A stretch of DNA of 32,392 nt from a virus. The stretch is from positions 1-32,392 of the IMG/VR virus record IMGVR_UViG_3300001460_000063; one strand, written 5' to 3'. The notes under the pieces are model-generated. The model saw nothing but the letters and a program-made list of their open reading frames with translations, did not search any database and was not told the DNA's origin. This document shows, in pieces, positions 1 to 7,147 of this stretch. Made by a program: the position numbers and the translations under genes. The first letter of the stretch is position 1. Each line of letters begins with the position of its first letter.

Positions 1-107
1 TAACGTTCGCTGTGTGCCGCCCACAATATCTCGCCTATACCTGAACTGTAATCCACAACAGCCATTGCGGCATCGTGGTTCATACAATTGATTCCTAATA
101 TCCTCAT
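1..107 (-). CDS. Carbamoyltransferase, NodU/CmcH-type (N-terminal fragment, runs off left edge)
   Basis: Only the first 35 codons are in the window. They read MRILGINCMNHDAA, then a short hydrophobic strand (AVVDY), then ILWAAHSER. This matches the opening of NodU/CmcH/TobZ O-carbamoyltransferases: a first beta strand, an HDA(S/A)A motif and an A(A/E)xSER motif. Family enzymes transfer a carbamoyl group from carbamoyl phosphate, with ATP, to a hydroxyl on a sugar or antibiotic. The ATG is at 107 and overlaps the stop of the zinc-ribbon gene as ATGA. A purine-rich AGGAAAAAG sits just upstream. The position after glycosyltransferase and SGNH genes suggests decoration of a sugar. The assignment rests on motifs in a short fragment, and the C-terminal domain is not visible. 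Confidence 0.72.
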   Translation of the reverse strand, partial: MRILGINCMNHDAAMAVVDYSSGIGEILWAAHSER

Positions 108-256
108 TCTTTTTCCTGGTGCCAGCCCATGTCCTCTATGTTCTCACTTTTACACGTTGGACACACCCACCATTCCTCGGTATCGTAATCCTGGTCAAGC
201 TCGTTTGCAACCCCTTTCCATTTGCAGTCGTAACAGTAAAAGTTCCACCATGTCAT
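104..256 (-). CDS. Small zinc-ribbon protein, 50 aa
   Basis: This 50-codon gene is tightly coupled on both sides. Its ATG at 256 forms TAATG with the stop of the secreted-protein gene, and its TGA forms ATGA with the carbamoyltransferase start. The protein begins MTWWNFYCYDCKW and carries two CxxC knuckles (C8/C11 and C32/C35, the second in WWVCPTCKSEN) about 20 residues apart. This is the layout of a one-zinc ribbon. The linker is acidic (ELDQDYDTEEWW). Such small ribbons can bind nucleic acid or act as partner proteins. Nothing here decides its role. The double overlap and intact cysteine pairs make it very likely to be a real gene. Confidence 0.75.
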   Translation of the reverse strand: MTWWNFYCYDCKWKGVANELDQDYDTEEWWVCPTCKSENIEDMGWHQEKE

Positions 257-633
257 TAAAAATCTATCCTAATCCCTAACTCGTGATTATCTTTGATTAT
301 ATTGTAGTTGTATACTATATTGTAAGTGTGCCATATGCCCCTGTATTTCTGTGGGATCATCTTGGTCACGTGGTAGTGTGCTAGTCCCCTCGCAACAAAG
401 TATGTCACTACCTGTGCTTCGCTGGGGTGTTTGCCCATAATTTTGTTCTTTTCATAATAAGCATCATTGTTTGCTATTTCAATTGTCTGTAGCATATCAA
501 CAAACTGTAAAGTATTGAATGCCAAGATTGCTTTCTTGTCAGTGTCTGTCAAATCTTCTTTGTAGTATTTTGTTAAGTTTATTGCATTTGCAGATGTGCA
601 TAGCAATAACATTATTATGATTTTCTTTATCAT
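256..633 (-). CDS. Small exported protein of unknown function, 125 aa
   Basis: The protein starts with a clear Sec signal peptide: MIKK, a hydrophobic run (IIIMLLLCTS), then ANA as a likely signal-peptidase I site around residue 17. A cysteine lies in the hydrophobic run, but the preceding LLL does not fit a lipobox well. The mature part has a central YYEKNKIMGKHPS segment and a basic, aromatic C-terminal half (RGLAHYHVTKMIPQKYRGIW). I do not recognise the family. Export suggests a periplasmic or envelope role during infection, for example in lysis or surface change, but this is only inferred. The ATG overlaps the upstream stop as ATGA, so it belongs to the same operon as its neighbours. Confidence 0.65.
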   Translation of the reverse strand: MIKKIIIMLLLCTSANAINLTKYYKEDLTDTDKKAILAFNTLQFVDMLQTIEIANNDAYYEKNKIMGKHPSEAQVVTYFVARGLAHYHVTKMIPQKYRGIWHTYNIVYNYNIIKDNHELGIRIDF

Positions 634-1187
634 TTTATTTTAAACCATCCTTTCGCCCTGTCTCTGAACTTTTCCCATTCTGATAATTCAATGTCGTATT
701 CAAAGTTCTGTGTGGTTAGGTTTACCTGCACTTCCTTTGCGCCATTTTTCAGATGGAACTTCCTTGCCATGTCAGTCATTGGGCTCAGTGTTACTAGTCT
801 GTTAAGATGGTTAGATTGCTTGATCATCTTGTACACTTCGTTGACCATGTGCTTTCCGCCACCTTTCTTCTTGGCCCACACTGTGTAGGCTATCGCTGTT
901 GAACCCTGCACTCCTGCCCTGTGTACTGCCTGCATGGCGGCGTCTTTACTCATCTTGTCCATCTCCTCCACGCTCTTTGGTATTCCGTTTGTGAAAGCGA
1001 AACACATTATGGCCGCTATGTCGGCCTCCTCGTCTTTGATACCGTATATCTTCCTACCATGGGATTGCCTAAACTCTAGGCTTAATTCTGGTCGCACAGG
1101 ATCTTCCGTAACATCTATGTACGGCAACTCCAACAGTTCGAACTTAGGCTTCCTTTCCAGTGCCTTTTTAATTTTTTGTAATACCAT
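630..1187 (-). CDS. GNAT-like phage protein, 185 aa
   Basis: The N-terminal part (KFELLELPYIDVTEDPVRPE, LSLEFRQSHGRKIYGIKD) looks like the first strands of an acetyltransferase-like fold. The centre has AIAYTVWAKKKGGGKHMVNEVY, in which the GGG-K/H loop before a helix resembles the acetyl-CoA pyrophosphate loop. The end has TLSPMTDMARKFHLKNGAKEV, similar to the closing helix-strand of GNAT enzymes, where a side chain follows an FxxxNGA-like turn. The N-terminus is basic (VLQKIKKALERK). The substrate is unknown. The stop overlaps the next start by four bases, and the start follows the 34-residue peptide gene by one base. It could equally be a GNAT-like fold without activity. Confidence 0.5.
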   Translation of the reverse strand: MVLQKIKKALERKPKFELLELPYIDVTEDPVRPELSLEFRQSHGRKIYGIKDEEADIAAIMCFAFTNGIPKSVEEMDKMSKDAAMQAVHRAGVQGSTAIAYTVWAKKKGGGKHMVNEVYKMIKQSNHLNRLVTLSPMTDMARKFHLKNGAKEVQVNLTTQNFEYDIELSEWEKFRDRAKGWFKIK

Positions 1188-1188
1188 T

Positions 1189-1293
1189 TTATTTGTATAT
1201 GAATGGGTCTTTCTTTTTCAACTCTTTGAGCCTCTTTCTGTAAGCTCTTTCTTGTTTGAACTTGTGCCAAAGATTCTTGATCCAGGTGAACAT
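1189..1293 (-). CDS. Basic 34-residue peptide
   Basis: The ATG at 1293 forms TAATG with the stop of the SGNH gene and is preceded by ATAGGAGAG, a good ribosome binding site. Translation gives MFTWIKNLWHKFKQERAYRK followed by a Lys/Leu-rich stretch ending in KDPFIYK. The first half is a likely amphipathic helix with three aromatic residues. The second half is highly basic. The TAA lies one base before the next ATG. The overlap, the Shine-Dalgarno sequence and the exact fill of a 100-base gap support a real gene. It might be a membrane-binding or RNA-binding peptide or a small partner of a neighbouring enzyme. No function can be assigned. Confidence 0.7.
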   Translation of the reverse strand: MFTWIKNLWHKFKQERAYRKRLKELKKKDPFIYK

Positions 1294-2093
1294 TATTTCT
1301 CTCCTATCAGTTTGTTAAAAGTTGGTAACATTAATTGTACAGCATCTCGATGTGCTTCGTCAAGTGGATGTGTTGAACCACGTGGATATTCATTCAACAG
1401 TGCCCATTGGTTGAATCCCATCATACGTTCTCCAAAAGAGAACCATTTGGTAAAATCTATCTCATTGTGCAGTGCGTTCATTAAAGAATCTTGATCCTTG
1501 AGATGTTCAAACACCTTATATAACAAACTGTTGTCAGCCAGTGTGAAAATGAATGGTATGCCCTTCTTTTCTAAAATGTTCTGTAGCCAAATGATACTTT
1601 TCCAACTAAGGTAGGTCTCGTGGTATTCATTCGCACCATATCTGTATATGGCTTCCGCAAAAGGCTTTACCCCGGTCTCCATCATTAGGTCTGCTCTCTT
1701 TTTCCATTGTTCCTGTTGTCCTTCTGATCCCGACAGTGCATTATGCCTTTCCTCACTTGAATTAGATGTGTCCCAAGGAGATATTGTGGCCCAACGTGTG
1801 CCTTCCAATTCCCTGTGTCTGGGCATGGCCCAATCGTACCGTGAGTTGAAACTCCACATCACCACCACACCTTTTATTTCTTTTGTTTTGGCCACTGCAT
1901 TGAACACTCTACGAGCTATACCGGAGTTGCCTGATCCTGGCCTGGCAGTGCAGACATAGTCACCGGTGGCTTTGCTCTGTTTGTAAAGTCCGTATGCCCA
2001 AGATTTCTCACTTGGTTTTTTACCTTTGTCGTCGTCTGACAGTTCGGACCCGTATGTGAAACTGCAACCGCCTACTATGATGTTCTTAGTCAT
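1293..2093 (-). CDS. SGNH/GDSL-type hydrolase-like protein, 266 aa
   Basis: The N-terminal strand leads into GCSFTYG (residues 9-15), where S11 is in the position of the SGNH nucleophile. Then come PGSGNSGIARRV (N56), an IKGVVVMWSFNSRYDW strand and loop, and near the C-terminus HPLDEAH (D245 and H248), the usual DxxH pair. The four conserved blocks are recognisable, although the family is divergent. SGNH enzymes remove or transfer acyl and other ester groups, often on sugars of polysaccharides. Placed between radical SAM genes and a carbamoyltransferase, it may edit a glycan. The start overlaps the upstream stop by eight bases and has no clear Shine-Dalgarno sequence, so translation may be coupled. 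Confidence 0.68.
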   Translation of the reverse strand: MTKNIIVGGCSFTYGSELSDDDKGKKPSEKSWAYGLYKQSKATGDYVCTARPGSGNSGIARRVFNAVAKTKEIKGVVVMWSFNSRYDWAMPRHRELEGTRWATISPWDTSNSSEERHNALSGSEGQQEQWKKRADLMMETGVKPFAEAIYRYGANEYHETYLSWKSIIWLQNILEKKGIPFIFTLADNSLLYKVFEHLKDQDSLMNALHNEIDFTKWFSFGERMMGFNQWALLNEYPRGSTHPLDEAHRDAVQLMLPTFNKLIGEK

Positions 2094-3267
2094 ATATTTT
2101 CAAAATATTATTTAAAAGTGGAAACATATCTCCAAAATTTTCTTTCCTATACTTGTCTGTTTGTAGTATTCTTCTTTTCCGTTCTGCTCTTATTTCAGGT
2201 GAATCCCTGTCGGCGGCATTCATGAATCTAATGCTGGGTTGATAGTCTGTTAGCATGTGGTATCTATCCACTACTATGTCCTTGACCTGCCTTGGCAGTG
2301 TCTGTATGTTGAACACTTCTGGATCAAAACAGGTGTTGACATAGAAAAATTTTGGTTGAAACTGTGCCACCCACATTGCCATCTTGGCCCAATTGAACAC
2401 GTTAAAAATATTCACTGTTGAACATATCTGGAAATCCATGTTTGGCGTTTTCATTTGTTTAAACTTGACAAGGTTCTGGTTCACTTCCCTCCACTTGGCT
2501 GGGTGTCTCTGATATTCAAAAGGTTCTCCCACGTCGTCAATGCTGAATGCCACTTCAACGTGCTTGAAGTAACTCCAAAGGTCAAATATCTCCTGTGGTG
2601 GCAACTGCGTGCCGTTGGTGTTGTAGTGTATGTCTATGTTCTTAGCGTAACCTTTCTCAACACAGTGCATCAAGATCTTGAAGTGGTCCTTGATCATGAA
2701 AGGCTCACCGCCCGTGAACTCAAAGTACTCCACGTGTTTTAGGTCCTCCTGTAACTCCTCAAAAAATTGTGGGTTACGTTTTGGCCAACCGCCCTCCTTC
2801 AATTGTTTCCTGGCGACAGGATTGTCTCCACCCTTGGCTGTCTCATAATCTATTTCTTCCTGTGCCCATTTTGAGGAACTCCACGATCCGCATATCCTAC
2901 ATTTAAGATTACACACGTTACCCAACTTAAAGTCAATAAACTTGAGTGTTGGCTCGCTATTAGGGGTCCAGGTTTCTAAACTGCTACGCATTTTGTAGAT
3001 CGAGTTTTGCCTTTTAGAAGTTTTGCCAGCATCTTCTTCTTGCCAACAGCTCTGGCAACCTGTAGGACGTTCGCCGCTCGTGAATTTCTCCCTAAGCAGG
3101 CCCATGTATTCTGTATGTTGTATAGATTTTAAACTCTGTTCGTATACTTTGACATTAGGAATACTGCCCTTGTACAAACAGCAGGGAGATGCACCACCAT
3201 TAACGTCAACTTCTAGATGTGTCCAAGGCAAAGGACATATGTTTGAATCTATATACTTGTCCACCAC
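2086..3267 (-). CDS. Radical SAM protein with N-terminal SPASM/twitch-like domain (fifth of five)
   Basis: Residues 11-74 form a SPASM-like cysteine domain: CPLPW (C11), NGGASPCC (C29, C30) and RPTGCQSCW (C71, C74). The radical SAM core follows, with CNLKCRIC (C119, C123, C126) binding the 4Fe-4S/SAM cluster, TGGEP at 185-189 for SAM, and YNTNG at 215-219. SPASM and twitch domains bind auxiliary Fe-S clusters and usually follow the core; here the order is reversed. The start is GTG at 3267 (a second GTG follows), with AAGGG eight bases upstream, inside the end of the previous gene. The family acts on peptides or small molecules. The substrate here is unknown. Confidence 0.88.
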   Translation of the reverse strand: MVDKYIDSNICPLPWTHLEVDVNGGASPCCLYKGSIPNVKVYEQSLKSIQHTEYMGLLREKFTSGERPTGCQSCWQEEDAGKTSKRQNSIYKMRSSLETWTPNSEPTLKFIDFKLGNVCNLKCRICGSWSSSKWAQEEIDYETAKGGDNPVARKQLKEGGWPKRNPQFFEELQEDLKHVEYFEFTGGEPFMIKDHFKILMHCVEKGYAKNIDIHYNTNGTQLPPQEIFDLWSYFKHVEVAFSIDDVGEPFEYQRHPAKWREVNQNLVKFKQMKTPNMDFQICSTVNIFNVFNWAKMAMWVAQFQPKFFYVNTCFDPEVFNIQTLPRQVKDIVVDRYHMLTDYQPSIRFMNAADRDSPEIRAERKRRILQTDKYRKENFGDMFPLLNNILKIYD

Positions 3268-4535
3268 TCTAACACCCTTTTATCTCTTCTTAATATTTTT
3301 GTAATGTCCTGTCTTCTGATCTTATCAATACTTTCTTGTCTCTGTTTTCCTTTTTTAGTTGGTGTAAAGGTCTCTCTGTTTTTTAAATTCTTTATTACAT
3401 CTATCAATGATCGTTGTTTTCGTGAGGCAAGAGGTTCTATGTATTCTAGAGCCTCATCAATCAGAGTATGTAGCAGTTCTTTGGGCAGTGCCAATGGACT
3501 TAGAATCTCATCATCGCTGAAAGTGAACATGACCTTTGTCAGTATCTCTGTGTCTAAATCTCTGCTCAGATCAAACATGTTTTTGAGCTCTAGTAACCCA
3601 GGCATCGTGATTGTGTAATCTAGCCTCATCTCCCTGGATGTTTTTGCCACTGCTAATCCTTCTTTGAAATTGCGTAACCACTGCTCGTAGTTCAATCCGT
3701 CTCTGATGTATTCGCCAACTTCACCTGTTCCGTCTAATGATGAACATATTTGCCAGTCCTGGAACTCAGGCAGTAAGTCAAACAGTTTGGTTCCCTTGAA
3801 TGATGTCCTACTTAGATTTGTGTTGTACCTCACATACACCTCTTTTGCGAATCCTAGTTCTATTATCCTCTGCATGGCTTTCCAATGCATGTCCCACATC
3901 AGTGGTTCCCCACCACACCAATATATTTCTTTTATCCTTTTTGTTTCTACTGCTTCGACGAACTCCTGCACAACCTGTGTGTCTTGGAACTTTACTATTT
4001 GTTCTCTCAAAGGTGATGCCATCCATGGTTGTGATTCTTTGCTCCATGTCTTGTTCTTCCTCGATTCTGCTTCCCAACTACTGCTCAACATGTCTCCACA
4101 CATCCTACATTTGAAGTTGCATAGATTGTTGAACCTGTAATCAAAACTGATGGTTTGCATTGTGGTCGCCCCTGTTTCGTCTGTGCTGTCGTATGCTTCG
4201 TCTACCCTGTCATTAAATAACTGATTCCAGTATGATCTGTATACGTCTGTGTTCAACAGTTTGTGGTCACACACTTCACACTCTGACAGTTCTTCGCCTG
4301 CCATCATACGCAGTCTCACAGATCGCATGTGGTCTGAATTCCAGTGTTCTTTCAGTGTAAGCGGTTTGTACTCTTTGGCGTCATTGCCCGTGTCTATGTA
4401 CTGCTTGAAACTCTGTGCAGGCTCTCTGGATGCACAACACATACGCCTCTCCGTCTGTGGCGACAGGTACGTGTGGGTCCACGGTGCCATGCAGAATGTT
4501 TTATTTCCCTCATTAGGTTTTATCCTATTTGTCAT
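3249..4535 (-). CDS. Radical SAM protein with N-terminal SPASM/twitch-like domain (fourth of five)
   Basis: I chose the ATG at 4535 (428 aa), which has GGAAGGAA upstream and overlaps the previous gene by 11 bases. An ATG at 4571 is in frame but lacks a ribosome binding site. The Cys-rich domain has FCMAPW (C15), RRMCC (C33, C34) and ECEVCD (C86, C89). The core has CNFKCRMC (C139, C143, C146) and CGGEP at 207-211, where the usual TGG is CGG. YNTNLSR and an SSLDGTGE segment follow. The C-terminal third is helical and very basic (RRQDITKILRRDKRVLEWW). It overlaps the next gene by 19 bases. Substrate unknown. Confidence 0.87.
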   Translation of the reverse strand: MTNRIKPNEGNKTFCMAPWTHTYLSPQTERRMCCASREPAQSFKQYIDTGNDAKEYKPLTLKEHWNSDHMRSVRLRMMAGEELSECEVCDHKLLNTDVYRSYWNQLFNDRVDEAYDSTDETGATTMQTISFDYRFNNLCNFKCRMCGDMLSSSWEAESRKNKTWSKESQPWMASPLREQIVKFQDTQVVQEFVEAVETKRIKEIYWCGGEPLMWDMHWKAMQRIIELGFAKEVYVRYNTNLSRTSFKGTKLFDLLPEFQDWQICSSLDGTGEVGEYIRDGLNYEQWLRNFKEGLAVAKTSREMRLDYTITMPGLLELKNMFDLSRDLDTEILTKVMFTFSDDEILSPLALPKELLHTLIDEALEYIEPLASRKQRSLIDVIKNLKNRETFTPTKKGKQRQESIDKIRRQDITKILRRDKRVLEWWTSI

Positions 4536-5814
4536 ATTTGTCGAAAAGTTCCTTCCATTCAGGGAACACATCTGTAAATTTTTCTTTTCTCACTTCGTCA
4601 TACTTCTTGGTTCTTTCAAAAAACCATTGAAGATGCTGTGTATTATCTTTCTTATACATCCAATCCAGAGCAGATTCATATCCTTTACTTGCACGGGTAA
4701 GGTGATCCTGATCCTTTAGCCATTTCAAATGTGCTGTATATTTTTCTTTAATCTGTTCTTTGTATTCTAATGGAAGAATGTCCAACCTTTGCCAAGTTGG
4801 CATTTGTAAAAGGTTATAATTAAAATCTTCTGGTTTGATTAGGCCTTGCTCGACCCAACTCCTATGAAAATCCGCAACGTGTAATGCATTTGGAAGACTC
4901 ACAGTGGAAGAAATATAGAAATCAACTTTTGGAGATACTTCCATCATTCTTTTTCTATTGTTAATAGTTTGTTCCCATTTGGTACCGGTACGCATCAACT
5001 CTGCACGTGGCCCTTCCGCGTCAAGACTGGCTCCCACAGATACTGAATCAAATTTATTCCATAATTCTAACACATCCATGTCTTTGAATTTGAGTCTTGA
5101 AAAATTAGTATTGTATATCAATCTAATATGATATGCTTTTCTTCTATCCAATTCTTTCAAAATTCTATAATGCTCCTCCATTATTAATGGTTCTCCACCT
5201 GCAAAATAAAATTGTTCAGCATGATCAATATTTTCCAAAACCTGTTCCCACATATCGTCTGCTTTTCTGCCTACTTTTATTATTTTTGCATGATTAGGCG
5301 GACCGCCATTTATTTTGATATGATCCTCGTACCAATTAGAACTAAACCATGTTCCACAACTTCTGCAGGCAAAATTACAGATATTGCTGAATCTTATATC
5401 CCAATATTTCATCACAAAGTCTGCTGTACCGTCTGCTTGGGTTGAGTTAACTAAATCAATGTTGTGTCCAAAATGTTTGTTTGAACTTAAACGTAATGAA
5501 AAGAAACCTGAATCTTCTTGGTCATAACACTTCGCACACTGTTTGCATTTCTTACCTGACAACATGTTTCTACGCATTTCCTTCATTTTATCATTGTTGA
5601 AAACTTCCTTTAAACTGTTTTTGTTGAAGTCCCCGACTGGATAGCGATCAAAACTGAAACAACAAGGGTATGCCCTGCCATCTGGGTACGCATGGAGATG
5701 CATCCAAGGAAGCATACAGAAAGTTTCACTTTCTATCAAAAGTTCCTTCTGACGATCCGTCATGTCTTTAATTTTTAATTTCTCAGGCTCCTTCGCTCCG
5801 TAATTATATGCCAC
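4525..5814 (-). CDS. Radical SAM protein with N-terminal SPASM/twitch-like domain (third of five)
   Basis: This gene has the clearest SPASM-first architecture. FCMLPWMHLHAYPDGRAYPCC (C33, C51, C52) is followed by VGDFNKNSLKEVFNNDKMKE and KKCKQCAKC (C90, C93, C96). This is very like the textbook SPASM pattern normally found at the C-terminus. The core has CNFACRSC (C146, C150, C153), AGGEP at 205-209 and a YNTNFSR strand. The gene is far richer in A+T than its neighbours: 13 of 60 bases are G or C at 5101-5160. That suggests a different origin from the GC-richer members of the array. It overlaps the previous gene by 11 bases. Confidence 0.9.
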   Translation of the reverse strand: MAYNYGAKEPEKLKIKDMTDRQKELLIESETFCMLPWMHLHAYPDGRAYPCCFSFDRYPVGDFNKNSLKEVFNNDKMKEMRRNMLSGKKCKQCAKCYDQEDSGFFSLRLSSNKHFGHNIDLVNSTQADGTADFVMKYWDIRFSNICNFACRSCGTWFSSNWYEDHIKINGGPPNHAKIIKVGRKADDMWEQVLENIDHAEQFYFAGGEPLIMEEHYRILKELDRRKAYHIRLIYNTNFSRLKFKDMDVLELWNKFDSVSVGASLDAEGPRAELMRTGTKWEQTINNRKRMMEVSPKVDFYISSTVSLPNALHVADFHRSWVEQGLIKPEDFNYNLLQMPTWQRLDILPLEYKEQIKEKYTAHLKWLKDQDHLTRASKGYESALDWMYKKDNTQHLQWFFERTKKYDEVRKEKFTDVFPEWKELFDKYDK

Positions 5815-7147
5815 GGTACCATTCTCCTATTATTGGGAAAGTCTTTTCAAAGTCCTTTCCTGATCGTTTGTCGTATTGACTGTAAAATGCTTTGAAGTCT
5901 TTCTGTAGTTTGCTCTGCTCGGCCGCACCCGCGTGTGGTGTTTTAACAACATCCAAGTAATCTATTAATCTCTGTGTTTGATTTATTTCCATATGTTCTA
6001 GGTGTTTCTCGTTACTACTTAAGAACTTTACCAAATCCAGTTTAAATTTATTTCTCAGGTCGTCTGGTAGTACAAGAGGTGATTGGAAACTAGGAAATCT
6101 CAGAATATTCAGTGTAAAATTGATTGTTGGTCCATACACCTTGCTGGCGCCTTTGAACCATATCATTTTCTCTAGAAACTCGGGTAATGTTTCTAAACAT
6201 AAAGCATTTATTGTGGCCATGTTGTGTATCTCACTAGGCACTTTATCAACCATCATGTGTAGCAAGTTCGAGTGCCATGTTCCAAAATCTAATCCATCTC
6301 TGATGTATCCTGCCTGATCAAATGTTGCTTCACAACTTGTATAAAGATGGAAATTTTTAAATCCTTTTAGTTTTGTTTTGAACCGATCAATGATGCTCTG
6401 CTTTGCACCAAGGTTTGAGTTTATGGCAATACGCATGTTAGGATTCATCTTTTCACCTTGCGTTTCTATCCAGTCTAGCAATCTCCATAGATTAGGTGAC
6501 ATCATGGGTTCGCCTCCTGTTATTCTCAATTCATCTAGACTCCTGTGTAGATCTGTTTCCCACCATTTGTAAAACGCTTCTACGTAGGGATTTGTCTCGT
6601 CCTTCTTGTATGGTTCTGCAGAATCGTGTGCATGAGTGAAATGGTTTCTGCCATCTGATTCCAGTCCTGTATATGGGCCTTGTCTTTTTATGTTGTTGGC
6701 CCACGTGGAACTGAAAGCAGGATTACAATACGTACAGGCAAAGTTACATGTTCTGTCAAACGCTATCTCCAATGTTTTTAAATTTACATTTTCATTGTGA
6801 TCATTGTTGTATGCTTTGTCTAAGTCGTCATTTGTGAATATCCTTGATTTGTAAACCCTATCGCTGATGTTATCTCTTCCTACATCCTCTATCTTCCAGC
6901 AGTACTCACATCCTGCAGGCCTCTCTCCACACTGCATCTGTCTACGTTGTTCTTTTTTCTGAATTGTGTTGTGTATGGCACTGGGATTAGTCTTAATCTC
7001 CTCTAGGTCTATCTTGTGCGGGAGTGGATGGTGGCAACTTGTGGTCATGCCACTGCCCAACCATATTGTAGCATTGTACCACTTGGCTCCGCAGAAACTT
7101 GCACTCTTTGGATCCAGTATCTGTTTCTTGTATTCTAGATCATTCAT
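5804..7147 (-). CDS. Radical SAM protein, variant N-terminal Cys/His domain (second of five)
   Basis: The N-terminal domain has FCGAKW (C19), GMTTSCHHPLPH (C38) and GERPAGCEYCW (C80, C83, with an extra C73). The Cys-Cys pair of the three downstream paralogues is replaced by Cys-His-His. The core has CNFACTYC (C134, C138, C141) and TGGEP at 210-214, with ETNPYVEAFYKWW just before it and GYIRDGLDF later. These extra segments are shared with the gene immediately upstream, so the two look like a tandem duplication that diverged. The ATG overlaps the previous stop as ATGA, with GGGAGGAG upstream. It probably modifies a peptide or glycan-linked substrate; neither is identified. Confidence 0.87.
   Translation of the reverse strand: MNDLEYKKQILDPKSASFCGAKWYNATIWLGSGMTTSCHHPLPHKIDLEEIKTNPSAIHNTIQKKEQRRQMQCGERPAGCEYCWKIEDVGRDNISDRVYKSRIFTNDDLDKAYNNDHNENVNLKTLEIAFDRTCNFACTYCNPAFSSTWANNIKRQGPYTGLESDGRNHFTHAHDSAEPYKKDETNPYVEAFYKWWETDLHRSLDELRITGGEPMMSPNLWRLLDWIETQGEKMNPNMRIAINSNLGAKQSIIDRFKTKLKGFKNFHLYTSCEATFDQAGYIRDGLDFGTWHSNLLHMMVDKVPSEIHNMATINALCLETLPEFLEKMIWFKGASKVYGPTINFTLNILRFPSFQSPLVLPDDLRNKFKLDLVKFLSSNEKHLEHMEINQTQRLIDYLDVVKTPHAGAAEQSKLQKDFKAFYSQYDKRSGKDFEKTFPIIGEWYRGI

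Noticed and set aside
1189-1293. RiPP precursor peptide for the radical SAM array
   Set aside because: The peptide has no leader/core division, Gly-Gly site or repeated core, and no separate recognition-element protein was seen nearby. I keep it only as a candidate to test, not as a call.
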